64,000 bases of DNA from the NCBI GenBank assembly GCA_024663395.1, contig JANFAH010000052.1, positions 62,001 to 126,000 of the forward strand. Reading direction: 5' to 3'. Source of the DNA: Pisolithus tinctorius (taxonomy: Eukaryota > Basidiomycota > Agaricomycetes > Boletales > Pisolithaceae). The position numbers and the translations under genes are program-made. The notes below the pieces were generated by a model. The model was not told where the DNA came from. It was given only the letters and a program-made list of their open reading frames with translations, and did not search any database. Each line of letters begins with the position of its first letter. The first letter of the stretch is position 1. Below, piece after piece: positions 43,609 to 55,900 of the stretch.

Positions 43609-45960
43609 CTATAGACCAAGACCCAGAGCTCTCTTGGTTGGGTGATGAGCTCTAGTTGATTTCTTGCTTGCCTCTTCACCCTCCTTTGCCATCTTCTGAT
43701 CAACATCCCCACTGCCTCCCCTTTTTCTTTTCCTCACATCCTTTCTTGTATTCCAGGATTCCTTCATGCCACCCCCCTGTGTGGGACAGGAATCCCCTAC
43801 ACTGACCCCAGTTGTTTCCTGTGCACCAATCCCTCTGCTTGAGCCACCAGAATTCTGCTGCAGTCTTGCAACTACCAGCCCCACTGCACCCATAACATCT
43901 TCCCCCTTGTGGATATCAAGACCTGAGCCTAGCAAAAAGCCCAGATTAGCAGCTTCAGGGTCATTTGATTCTATGTCCTGTGCTCTTTTGCACTCCCTCC
44001 ACAACAAACCAAATCCCAGTACAATGGTAAGACCTTTCTGGGTGGATGCAAACTTTTCACTTTGCAATTGATACAGTGCCTTCCAGAAGGAATCCCCATT
44101 GCCATGCATCTCCTGGGGCAAATACTGGGCACTCCAGGCCCAAGATGCCCAGACAGGCAGGTTGACTGGTCCAGCATCAGGTTCCTGTACAAAATGTTTG
44201 TTAACCTGGTGTTTGAAGAAAGTTTATCACTTACTGTCTCTGGCAAGTCATCTACAAGCTCAACAAGTTCCTGGTACCTGGGCATGATGCAAAGGGACTT
44301 TAAATATTTCACCCTGTCCCCATTGGCATGACAAGCAGGGCTGGATTCATGAGGGGTATCTTCAGATGGGGCCCTCCCAGAGTCAAGGATATCCTGGGCC
44401 CCTGATGAAGTTGCTATAGGGGTCATACCAGCCCCACCAATTTCTTCCCCTAAATCTGAGGGCTTGGCCTCCACCCCAGCTTTACTGTCCTCCCCAGGGC
44501 TCATCCACTCTCTCTTTTTGGATGGGGTTTTCCTGTTCCAGGGCCTTCCCAATGGCTTGTCCTCCTTTTTGCACTTGATGAATGAAACAATCACCTTATC
44601 CTGCTCCTCTTGGGAATTCCAATGATTCCAAAGCATCCCCATGTCAGCCTTGGTCCATTTTGAAGGATCTTTCATCACAAATCCTTCTGGGATGGAATCA
44701 GAACTCAGATACTCCAAATGGGACTTGATAAGCAGGCCCCAGGGAACCTTGGCCTTGGGCTTCCCTGTAAACTTTGCTATGTTTCCAACTTCCATCAACA
44801 ACTGTAGATGCACTTGACAATCAAGAACATACCATAGGCAGCCTGGAAGACCATTCTTGCCAAACTCTGCTGGACCTTGAGTTTCTGACCAGTCCAAGCT
44901 GGTACCTCTGGGTTTCCTTCATCATCCAGGGCTATCTCCACCTGGGGATTCTTATCATTCAAATCTTCCTCAGCTGAGTATGGAATCAACCTAGGTACAC
45001 ATATTACATTGATCACCAATGTTTATCACTTACCAGCTTCAGTCAAAAGATAATTGGTCAACATTTGCTCTCCCTTTAGAACCCAATCCTTGGTGGGCTC
45101 TGAAGACTCTGAGAAGGCCTTCTTCCCATCAGGGGGTTGTGTTTCAAAGCTAGGTTTCTTCATTAGCATTGGATAGACAAGGTAAAGGGGAACCTACACT
45201 GCCATCTTGATCTGAGAATCAGTAGTCTCATGAGCCAGAAACATCACTATATTTGACCCCACGGTCTGCCTGACTGTTTCAATAAAGTCTCTGGCCATGT
45301 TGGGAAATTTTTTTCTCCTGTACCTGAATTATTGCATGATTAGTATAAGACATTTGAAGTAGACCAGCACTGACAATTCATGAGTTTCTTTTGGAGCACC
45401 CAACTTATTCCACTTGGAAGCAGCCCTCCCTGCTTCAGCCTTCTTGTCATCTGCAAGAGACTCCCACCACTGTTGGATGATTTTGGTCCTCTGACCTATG
45501 GTCTTGGGGTCCTTGGTGTCCCTCCTCTCCCTATCATAGGCATCCATGTCCTCTTTGAAGAGCTGCTGGGAGGCAGTAAAATCAGTGAAGGGTTTTCTGT
45601 AATTTCCAGCCTTGGTAGGTCTGGTCCTCTCTCTGGCATCCTCATCCTCACCAGTCCCAGGCTGCTCCTTCCTCTTGTCTGTTGCAGCCAGGATGCTCTC
45701 AATGATGTGTTCCTCATCATCCCAGTCTTCAGGGTCTAGTTCTGGCAAAAACACCCTTCTGATGGCCTAAATACACTTGAGATATGTGAAACTTGATGAA
45801 AAAGATACCATACCACTCTCAAGTTCTGGGGCAATTCCACAGATCCTGAAGATGCTTGCTGAAGGATCTGGGCCCTGAGGCCAGGATTCCCTCGGGCATC
45901 TGTGTACTGCTCCACATAGGAGGACAGCAGATCAGAGTAGACTTCAGACCAATCAGCCAT
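43609..45960 (-). pseudogene. Decayed multi-exon, transposon-associated agaricomycete gene
   Basis: Going leftward: 45960-45850 (MADWSEVYSDLLSSYVEQYTD), 45754-45370 (LPELDPEDWDDEEHI, then KIIQQWWESLADDKKAEAGR and SKWNKLGAPKE), 45350-45060 (ARDFIETVRQTVGSNIVMF), 45019-44795 (IALDDEGNPEVPAW), 44897-44330 (VPWGLLIKSHLEYLS, DSIPEGFVMKDPSKWTKADM, WNHWNSQEEQDKV) and 44121-43609 (FWKALYQLQSEKF, basic RKRKRGG). Short intervening gaps have GT-AG-like ends. The order of segments matches a repetitive gene family common beside transposons in Agaricomycetes. Function unknown. CpG poor and with several stops, hence listed as probably broken. Confidence 0.5.
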
Positions 45961-46193
45961 GAGAGAATAAAATCAGGGGGATAATTAGCAGCACAGATGA
46001 TGGAGGTTGGAAGCAAGGTGAAATTTTTTCAGCCTTTCCCAATTTAGGCAGGAGGTTGAAGTTTTCAGCCATCACTCTTTTAGGAAAGGTACCATTATGG
46101 TATGATTGTTTTGATGTATTTGCTATTCACTTTGATTCAGATACCAAGTGCAAAGCAAGGGTAATTGGAAAACTATACACATATACCCATGTT

Positions 46194-46490
46194 CTAAATA
46201 CAATCCATTTGTTTACCTTGGAACATCAATTGGGCCTTTTTGGAAAAGTCAGTCCACAACACTATCTGCTTATGAGCATAAGCTATTTTCCCTGGTTCCA
46301 ACAATTGTAGAGCCCTTTTCTCCCATATGTCCTTCTGGAACTCAAACCATAAGATGGCCCAAACCATCTCATGCCTCACCAATGACAATTCTTCTTTCCA
46401 CCTGTCCCTTCTTGCCCTTGCTTTGAGCCAATTGATCCTGTAAACTGCCCCACAATTTATTGGTGAGATTTTTTTGAGTAGTATTAACAC
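46194..46490 (-). pseudogene. KDZ-type transposase C-terminal fragment
   Basis: Words INWLKARARRDRWKEEL, EMVWAILWFEFQKDIW and IAYAHKQIVLWTDFSKKAQ match the conserved helical C-terminus of KDZ (Kyakuja-Dileera-Zisupton) transposases, in which RARA-RWxEE is followed by an E-M-W-T helix and a final W. No other part is present nearby. Could alternatively be a domesticated relative. Confidence 0.5.
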
Positions 46491-46546
46491 TTACACTCCT
46501 CCATTAAACCCCCCTTCTCAGCATTCAGTTGACCCTGTTCACCATC

Positions 46547-47130
46547 TGTAACGACTGGTAGACTTTTCACTTCCATGTTTCCTAGTTACCCATATATATC
46601 CACCCACTGGTTAGGGTTATGCTTTAGGGATGCTTAGTCATCTTGGACTTTTCCTTTTGTTTACCCTTTCATGCTTACATGATACTTAGTAAGGCTGTGC
46701 CTTGTTACTAACACATGTTCATGTTTGTCCAATAGTGTAGTTCTCTCTTTTGTTTACTTCTTTCCAGAATGTTCTCTCATGGCAGTACGTACAAACAGTA
46801 AGGCAGTATATAAGTCCTGTCATTTGTTGTAGCCAGTCTCTCTAATCTAGTTCATTTTGAGCTTGTTTCTCAATCAATGGGTTCCACTCCCATTACTCAC
46901 TGGTTTGAAGTGATAGCTGAGAAGACTTCATCTTTGATTGCTGCACTTGAACTAGATTATAACTTCTCCCCTATCCCTTCATACCCAGCACCAAGGGTTA
47001 ACAGCAGTATGATAGTTGTAGTGGGCAGTTCTGCCCATAGTTTCTTTTCACCTCCATCAGTGTGACTGAGAGTGCCCGAGCAACAGAGCCAGTTGGGCAA
47101 ACATCTTAGGGAGTTTTAATCTATGTAACA
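46547..47130 (+). mobile_element. LTR-like sequence upstream of the chimeric gag-pol
   Basis: Begins TGTAACGACTGG and may end ATGTAACA at 47130; TATA motif gcagtatataagtcc at 46803-46817. No flanking 5-bp duplication is visible and the termini are not inverted repeats, so limits are tentative. Plus orientation fits the gag at 47710. 47131-47709 is leader-like with no gene recognised. Confidence 0.4.
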
Positions 47131-47709
47131 TACACTGTCCCAAGGTCAAGCTAGGTGTACACAGGGTGATGCTTGATCAAGAGGGCCCACAAGGTCCAGA
47201 GCAGCTGAGCCATACTTAGTTGTAGTTCCCACACAGCAGCAGAGGTAGACCCATAGCTGACGTTCTTGTACCCACTGTAGTTCACATAGTGTGCCAGGCT
47301 GGTCTCTCCCTATTTCTAGGAGATTGATCAGGTGCACAACAGCGAACAGACTATGTGTTTAGTGGTCCTGAACATCACCAGCAAGTAGTATGCCTACATT
47401 ACCTTTACCTTACCACCATTCCCACCATCAAGAAGGAAGAGGTTGAGCTTCGTCTCCCTCTTAGGTTCCTCCCTTACAAAAAGGAACTCTCTACTCTGTG
47501 CCTCTCACATTCCCTTTCCCTGCTCACCCCACTTCCTCTTCCACCTCTCAAGCTTTTCTGTGAGGTAACTCTGGAGCTTGTTTACCCTCCTCCCTCACCC
47601 TCTCCCAACCCAAATGAACTCAGGTTCATCTTTAACCAACCCTACAACCTCTGGAACTGCCATTCCATCTGCCACCCCCTTTGCAAACTGGTCCCACTAA
47701 CCAGCAGAA

Positions 47710-48700
47710 ATGGACCCAAACCAGCCACAACCCCCCCCTGTTGATTATGCCATGGTCCAAGCTATGGCAGCAGCAATGGCACAAGCCATGCAACAGTACA
47801 TGCTAGTGCCAGCTGCAGCACAGACAACAAACTTTGACCCTACAAAGAGGGGTGTCACTGAGCCCAGAACTTTTGATGGTTCCATGGCAAAATATGAAGA
47901 GTGGGTGATCAAGATGAGAGCCTACTGCAAAGTGGCCATCCACCACTATACAAGTCAGGATTGCATGGCATTTTGGACCCAGATGACTGGCCCAATTGCC
48001 AGCAACTACACCCATGCCAAGTTGGATTTCCACTTGGCAAATGCAAATTGGCCTACCATTGATGAGGTGGTAGTGAACCTCAACTCTCACTTCTGGCCCA
48101 TGAACAATGGGGATTGGGCCCAGAAGAAGATGCAGAAAGCAAGGCAGGGACAGTCTTGGATGGATGCCTTTTTGGCAGAATTTGATAGTTGGAAGCTCAT
48201 GGTGAGTGCTTCTGACGACTTGGCTATCCTGTGCCTAGAACAGGCCATAAACCCTGAGGTACTCCACCTCATGCATCATTTGGGGAAAAGAAAGGACACA
48301 TACAAAGAATACATAACAGAGCTCCAGTTGGTGGCCGGAAATTTCAAAAACCACTGGTACATGATGGCCTCTTCTTTGAGGGTATGGCCTCAAAATCACC
48401 CTCATGGCTTCACTGCTACAGGAACACAGCCCAGGGCCAGTGCCCCCATGGATATAGGTGCCACCCAGTGGCAAGGAAAGGGGAAGGGACCCCCTAAGGA
48501 CAAGTCCCATATCACCTGTTTCAGATGTGGCCTTAAGGGCCACTACTGAAGTGAGTGCCCTAAACAGGCACAACCACAAGGACACCCTGTCAGAGCTGTA
48601 AGTACTGACACTGGACCTGACCCCTGCCTACAAGCAATGGAGGGGATGAGCTTCAAGCAGATCATTGCTCATATAAACCAGTTAAAAGAATCAGAGCTGC
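47710..48700 (+). pseudogene. Gypsy gag (element G), fused downstream to element A-type pol
   Basis: Starts at ATG 47710 (MDPNQPQPPP). An alanine/glutamine-rich N-terminus is followed by a capsid-like core: EPRTFDGSMAKYEEWVIKM, DCMAFWTQMTGPIASNYTH and QKARQGQSWMDAFLAEFDSW. Then comes a CCHC knuckle CFRCGLKGHY, interrupted by a TGA (48547-48549), with SECP after it. Ends near 48700 where the sequence switches to the family of element A. Confidence 0.8.
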
Positions 48701-48704
48701 AGTG

Positions 48705-50300
48705 AAATCAGGTCCTGATCCACCCAAGTCCAATATTGCCCATCTTCTGGGCAAGGATGGCAAACTCACCTCCACTGAATGCCAGCACAGGATGAAGAAC
48801 AACCTCTGCCTCTTCTGTGGAAAGGCTGGCCACTCTGCCAAGGACTGTCCCAAGTCCACCTCTCATGCAGCCAAAGCCTGTGCAGCTACGGCTGGAACTC
48901 TGCCTACTCTGCCTGCAGAGAAGGCAGAACCAAAAAATTAGTCTGCTCCTCCAGGGAGCTTGCACAGCCTGGAGGAAGCGTTGATCCCAACTGTGCACAA
49001 CTGGACATCTGACTCAATGTGTCTGCTCTTTCTAGTCCCAATTCTTTACTTCTGTCTGTAACTCTTCTTGACTACTCTGTTGATACTGTTTCTGCATTGA
49101 TCAATTCTGGCTCTTCTCATTGTTTTGTAGATCCATCTATAGTCAAAAAATATGCCATTCCTGTTTCCTCTGTTTCTCTGCCAGTTCTGCTCCACTTGTT
49201 TGATGGTAGTACAAATGCTGTCATTTCCCAAAAAGTAGATCTTTCCCTCTTCCAGTGATGTCAATTCTGTTTCATTTTATGTTACTCCATTGGATTCTTC
49301 ATGTTTGCTGGTATTAGGACACAACTGGCTCACCTGCTTCAATCTGTTGATTGACTGGGTACTGGGCAGTATATCATTCAAACCATTGTTACAGGGAATG
49401 CCAACACCCCAGGCACCTTTGTCACCTTCCACTGCAACCTCTGCTCCATCTGCAGCTCTGACTGACTCACCACACTCTGCTCCACTCATCTCACTCATCA
49501 ACACTGCTGCATATGTCAGAGCCTGTGCTCTCCCTGGCTCTAGACAGTTCTGCTTACAGCTCTCCACTGATGATGTGAAGCTTTGTGTGTCCTCCACTTC
49601 TTCTCTGCCTCCTGACCTCTCCTCAGTCCCTCCTGAGTATCATGAGTTTGCCAATGTCTTTAGTAAAGACAAGGCTACTGAACTTCCACCACACTGCTCG
49701 TTTGACCTCAAGATTGAGCTCAAGGAAGGAGCTTCTCCACCCATTGGCATGATCTACTCTCTTTCTCTGCCAGAGCTTGAAGCTCTCCACACCTTCATTG
49801 ATGAGCATCTTGGCTATGGTTTCATCAAACAGTCCACCTCCACTCATGGTGCCCCTGTCCTCTTCGTAAAAAAGAAGGATGGTTCACTCTGCCTCTGCGT
49901 AGACTATCAAGGACTCAATAAACTCATGAAAAAAGACTGCTATCTGCTGCCACTCATCTCTGACCTACTTGACTCTCCAAGCTGCACTAAAGTCCACACC
50001 AAGATTGACCTCCGCCATGCCTATCATCTGGTCTGCATTGCAGATGGAGATGAATGGAAAATGGCTTTCTGCACTTGTTATGGTTCTTATGAGTGGTGGG
50101 TAATGCCATTTGGTCTGACTAACATGCCTGCGGCTTTCCAGCAATTCATCAATAGCATCTTTGCAGACATGCTTCATGTCTGCATTGTAGTATACCTCGA
50201 TGACATCCTAATTTACTCACAGGACATGGAGTTGCACTGTGAACATGTAAAAGAGGTACTCTGCCACCTTCAAAAGCATGGTCTTTATGCCAAGCTGGTG
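48705..50300 (+). pseudogene. Element A-family gag end, protease and RT (truncated)
   Basis: Second CCHC knuckle CLFCGKAGHSAKDCP, protease region SALINSGSSHCFVD (first Asp of the triad is Asn), GHNWL, and RT with VLFVKKKDGSLCLCVDY, YEWWVMPFGLTNMPAAF and YLDDILIYSQDME. Unlike the copy at 22219-24707, the YLDD box is intact. RT stops at HGLYAKL, where LTR H is inserted at 50301. RNase H and integrase are absent. Confidence 0.88.
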
Positions 50301-51220
50301 TGAGTCAAAGTGTGGAAAGGTGGTGAAAACCAACCAAAACCAACACAAAAGACAAATGTAGAGCGAGTGGTGGTGTGCCTCTGTGGAACCTGGAGTGCAG
50401 AAACCTAAGAGGGGGAAACTTCAATGGCAGGTGCTCCTAGCACAAGTCGACAATGAGTTATGCAGGAGAGGATGAATGAATGCTGATTGAGAAGGGGATG
50501 CTGAACAGAGCAGGGGTGTTCAGCTGAAAGGACTTGGGAGTAATGGATTTCAATAGAATATGCTCCTGGTGCAAGTCGATGACGAGTTATGCAGGAGTGG
50601 AAGAATGACCAAACAAGAGGTTGATGACTAAGCACTGATGATACTGCTGATGATGAATGAAGGTAGATAGACCCTTGATGGAGCCTCAACTACCAAGGAT
50701 GATGGATGGTGACAGATAGACTCTTCTGAATGAGCCTCAACTGTTGACGATGAGATATGCACTGAACTGGCTGCTGAGTGACTTCTAATTGCTTCCTGGT
50801 AGCTAAGTACATGGGGGTTTATATACTGTGGGGGGGGGCACAGCTTGTGACAAACAAGGCACAAACACTTGGTAAGTAATGAGTAAGGACTGAGTAATCA
50901 TGATGAGTAAGCGAGAAATGATAAGTAAGCAAGCAAAGAGGATTGGTAAGTATTGGCAATGAACAAGTCAAGGATAGTCAAAATATCACAAAATGAGTCA
51001 AATAGAATCAGAAACTGAGTAAGCACACTGATATCACATTAGGGGGTGGCGATGCAAGTTAGATCTTGGCAGAGACATCTCTAGATCCAAAGACAGCATG
51101 ACAGATGGACGGTGTTTCCAGATAGGGAAGTATTAATTCCAGAATTGAAGGGCATGAGTCAGGCGTCAAAGGAGGCTAGGGCATTGGGGGTCTGTGGGGC
51201 AATGAGAGCATATGCGATCA
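50301..51220 (-). mobile_element. LTR of family H, minus orientation
   Basis: Reverse complement of 5591-6532: TGATCGC...TTTGACTCA, with tatatactgtgggg (plus, ~50820) as the TATA region. Its left end abuts the RT fragment; its right side (51221-51320) carries the end of a reading frame, so this is the 3' LTR of a minus-strand element. Confidence 0.65.
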
Positions 51221-51540
51221 TGTCTCCCACCCTTCCATCCTCTCAGTGAAGTTAACAAAAACTTCATGGGCCACTTCAGGTAACCATTTTTCATAAGCAT
51301 TTAGGCTGAATAGTTTCTCCAAACCATCCAGCCTAATAGCCTCCCAGACCAAGGTCTGCCCAGGGACATCTGGTCATGTCCCAGGGCTATGCAGATTTTT
51401 AGGCCCTGGGACAGATGGGATTTCCCACATAGCCATCCATTCAAATGCAATTATTTGGGATGTCCCAAGACTGCCTTGGGTGACTGGGGTCCCTACTCCT
51501 GAAAGTGCAGCTTATATTAGCATTGAAATAGCTGCAGAAA
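51221..51540 (-). pseudogene. Unrecognised coding tail upstream of LTR H
   Basis: Minus frame: PVTQGSLGTSQIIAFEWMA, a stop, then VWEAIRLDGLEKLFSLNAYE, KWLPEVAHEVFVNFTERME and GWE-T before a TGA. Clearly coding-like for ~100 codons and partly shared with 5545-5590. Protein family not recognised. 51540-52030 has no gene. Confidence 0.35.
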
Positions 51541-52033
51541 TCCTAGCCCCCTTGCTCCTCTGACAGATTTAATCCACAAAGTATCCTTTGACCTATACAT
51601 CCCCTCCCATCCCACCATGCATAGTAGTATACAATAGTACTTTTCATGTACATCTTTGCAATGTGATTCTGCTGTATTGGGACATCTCACTAGTTGCCAG
51701 GGAGATGACCCACCTGGGCCTCCACATTTGCCTTGAAAATTGCAATAATAAATTCAATCAATTTGTGTCTATACCTCATGCAATTTGTACTGTATGAAGG
51801 AAGAAGTGAATGGTTTTTGAACACTTGTGAGACAAGCCAATATCTCAAAGTCCCCCACATAGAACATGGTGTTGGTCACCTTTGCAACACCATCTGCAGA
51901 GGGCAGAATGTCCCAGATGAGCCTCTGAGGTTGTCATGGGGCATTGTGCTGGTCTGCAAAGGTAGCTTAGGAGGATGTGCCATCATAGCCCTCTGAGGCT
52001 GGGATGGGACATCCCACTGACTTTCATAAGGGG

Positions 52034-52815
52034 ACTTGGGATGTCCCACAGCAGCCTCCAAGGCTACCTTGGGACATCCCACCCTCCCCTTTGCCAACCA
52101 GTGGGATGTCCCACAACAGCCTCTAAGGCTACATTGGGACATCCCACTGTTCCCTCTGCCAACCAGTGGGATGTCCCATGACAGCCTCTAAAGCTACATT
52201 GGGACATCCCTCCCCCCCCTCTGGCAAGCAGTGGGATGTCCCACAACAGCCTCTAAGGCTACATTGGGACATCCCTCCCCCCCCTCTGGCAAGTAGTGGG
52301 ATGTCCCACAACAGCCTCTAAGGCTACATTGGGACATCCCTCCCCCCCTCTGGCAAGCAGTGGGATGTCCCTTGACAGCCTCTAAAGCTACATTGGGACA
52401 TCCCTCCCCCCCCTCTGGCAAGCAGTGGGATGTCCCACAACAGCCTCTAAGGCTACATTGGGATGTCCCACCCTCCCCTTAGGCAAGCAGTGGGATGTCC
52501 CACAACAGCCTCTAAGGCTAAATTGGGACATCCCACCCTCCCCTTTGCCAACCAGTGGGATGTCCCACAACAGCCTCTAAGGCTAAATTGGGACATCCCA
52601 CCCTCCCCTTTGCCAACCAGTGGGATGTCCCACAACAGCCTCTAAGGCTACATTGGGACATCCCTCCCCCCTTCTGGCAAGCAGTGGGATGTCCCACAAC
52701 AGCCTCTAAGGCTACATTGGGATGTCCCACCCTCCCCTTTGGCAAGCAGTGGGATGTCCCACAACAGCCCCTAAGGCTACATTGGGACATCCCACCTACC
52801 CCTCTGCCAACCAGC
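52034..52815. repeat. 65-bp hairpin minisatellite, 12 copies
   Basis: Units begin gggatgtccc at about 52039, 52103, 52168, 52233, 52298, 52361, 52426, 52491, 52556, 52621, 52685 and 52750. Each holds an outer inverted pair gggatgtccc/gggacatccc and an inner pair agcct-cta-aggct, so one unit can fold into a long stem, followed by a C-rich linker and gcaagcagt or gccaaccagt. In two units the second arm reads gggatgtccc, breaking the stem. Open frames on both strands are by-products of the period. Confidence 0.9.
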
Positions 52816-52918
52816 AGGATATTCTACATTTTACCCATGCATATGTCTTGCAAACATGATGCTCAAAAAACATTCTATTTAAAGACACCAAATAGATTAT
52901 AATATGTCTCTATCACCC

Positions 52919-55900
52919 TTATCTGTATCGAACTCTTTTACTTGGAGATGATGGTGGATCCATATCCAGTAGGTCATTCTCCCATTCTTCTCCCCAACAG
53001 AATTCTTCCAATGGCATATCACTTTGTTGGTGATATTCATCTGCCAGGGCAAATTCTTCAGCAACACATAGCAACTCATCATCCATCACTTCATCCTCAT
53101 CCTCTTCACCCTCTGACTCCAATCCATCAAACCTCTCCTCATTATCACCATCAATATATATAACATGACCACCCTGCACCATGCTGTGCAGTTCTTCATC
53201 ACTTGCACCCCAGTTCTCATTAGGTGTTCCAGGATAGCCTCTAAGTTGCCTCTTCCACAAGATGCACAGACCTGCTAGTCTCAATGCTCTGCAGTCAAGT
53301 TCATATGCAAGATCAACATCTGCAATGTGTGTTAGTCATGGTAATGCAATGACACATGTCTCTTACCAGCACTCTGTCTGGTTTTCTGCACATGACCCCA
53401 CTCTTCAGAAAACCACTCTGTCAAAGCTCTTCTTTCCTGCAACAGGCGCCTTTCCTCTTCTTCACAATGCCTCAGCTCAAGGAGTGATCTGATCCCTGAG
53501 CGCACTTTTTCATCAGCTAACCATGGGGGTAGTAACCCATCTGAATCATCCCCAAGGCCAATATCCTGCCAACTATCATCATCCACATCCAGTTTGAACA
53601 AAGAGTCCCTTGGAATCAGGAGTGGGGCTATTGACCCCTGAGGAGCTTTTCCCTTGTGTATGAGGCCTACAATTTGCAGACACAAATTATTGTAGCTACT
53701 GGCAAGCTTGGCTATTCCTGGTTCTCATCGCTTCACAGATGCTTCTGTGTGGTTTTGAAGTCTTTGTTCTTCAAGGCAAGTCAAATACAAGGGTATTCAT
53801 GAATGATGACCTCTTACCACTGAGAGTCTGCCGATATGAGCGTTCCAGTCTTTCCAACTCAAACTTTCGTTGGCACAGACGATCTCTGATACGTTTCTTG
53901 ATTGCTAATGCATGCATGCGAAGCTATGGAACATGGTCTCAATTAGATGAAACCATGTAGAAAATACACTGCCACTAACTTGAAGATAAGCACTCTTTTG
54001 GATACTAGCAAGATTTGAATGCCCATTTATGCCTAGGGTTGCCCTCTGGTTCTGCAAAGCTTCTTTAAAACACTTAACCTTTTGATGACACTCTGCAATT
54101 TGGATATTCAAGCTTGTCATGTGAGCAACCCCATGGAGAAGATCTTTCTCCAGCACTTCTAGCTTGGCCTCATAATTTGCCAATGATTTCTGAGTTGCCA
54201 TGATTTGCAATATCATATTCTCAGCAGCTTTAGAGCTGTGACCTAATTTGATGGTGAGCAGGAGTCATTATTTATATCAGCAGCTTACGAGGAACTGGCT
54301 TTGTCTGTGCAGAGACTTGAGCAACCCATTCAGCTTGAAGAGTTGGGATATCAACTCCACATCTCCTTAGGCCTCTGTTTGCAGCAGCCTTCTTTTCTTG
54401 GCAATGATTCCAGCGACGCAAAAGCCACTGGCCCAAACCAGTGAGACTCTTCATGTCCAGGTGGCACACCTGGAAGTCAATAACAAAGAGGCATTGATGA
54501 TACTGAATAATATGTTAGCTTGAAACAGATGTGGCATACTGCACACATACCCCAGAAACACGAAGAGATGGTATCAGCCCTTTGATTGAACTCCAAAAAC
54601 GCTCACATCCCTCTCCATCAGATAGCCCAAATCCTTCACATTTTTGGGGGTGATAGATAAGCTGACATGCCCATTGATGACCAAAGGCATGAAATACTGA
54701 GATGGCAAAAGAAATACGTGGCAGAAATGACTTGAGAAAACCCCACTTCCTGCAGCTCTGTTCCAGTTGACAACCTATGTCATATAACAGCCCAATACGA
54801 AAATTATCTGGGAGATGGCCAAAAAGAGATTTGATGAGGGCAAGTGCATAATGTTGCCTCTCCCCAGCTGAAGTCATATTTGCAAGGTAAATGACACGAT
54901 CATGACGACAGAGTAGGGCCATGACACCAGTATCTGAAAAGAACTGGGTACTTGCCTACACTGCCATCAGACCAATGGAGTCAGAATAAATGATTAAGAC
55001 TCACTTTCTGGCACCTCTCATCAGCTGCAGTAAAGGACTCATTACAACCCTTCAGCACTGACATTGTTATCCTCATTCCCTCTTCAAACTCATCCTCCCC
55101 ATCACCAAGATAATTCTTTTTCAAAGCCTGTCCACTCCTCCTTTGGGTTGAAGACTTTGACTTTCGCAACTCATTAACCTCATGCTCCATAGCACAAATA
55201 TCTTCTTGTGAAAGAAAGACTGTAGCTGTAGGGTTTACTGGATCATCTGGATGCCCACTTCTGTGCTTCTGAGTAAAACAAGCATCAATGCAAACAATTG
55301 CATCAACATCAGAAAAGCTAGAACAAAGGAAATTTTAGCAGTTGACAAAACTATATCCACCAAGTGACATACCCATGTTCACTATTATTGTTCTGCCAGC
55401 TCTGGCCACCAAAGCATAAAGGACAATGCTGTCATAGGTATTCTGATGGCCTCATCTTTGAACTGAAGACATCATTGTCTGAGGAACTTGGCAATGGGAT
55501 TGCAGAGGGGATGTTTGATGGTGGACTAGCAGATTCTTGCAGTTGTTGTTGGACATATTCATCAAGGGATGTTTCCAGAATACAATACCAGTGATATGCA
55601 TTACTGAACCTCCGGCATATACCCTCCTGCAAGTATCATCAGCAATGATCCATGACTGAGAAGAACAACCAAAGTATGCATTAATAATATAGCAACATCA
55701 CCACAAACAATACCAACAAACATCCTACCCTATCAATATAACACTACAGCAGTCCCAAGAAACAGAACATGTCACACATGCATGCACTTATAACCATGAA
55801 ATAGTCATGCATCAGATTAAGATATACTACCTACATAGCAGAGTCATCTGTACTACAGTCACTATGGCAGTAATGTATGTTTTACGAAGTGGAAAAAATG

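Noticed and set aside
52034..52815. CRISPR-like array of 65-bp repeats
   Set aside because: No variable spacers, and the host is a eukaryote; it is a minisatellite.
52064..52902. Series of 60-115 codon frames in the 65-bp repeat
   Set aside because: They are period artefacts, appear on both strands and shift by 65 bp each.
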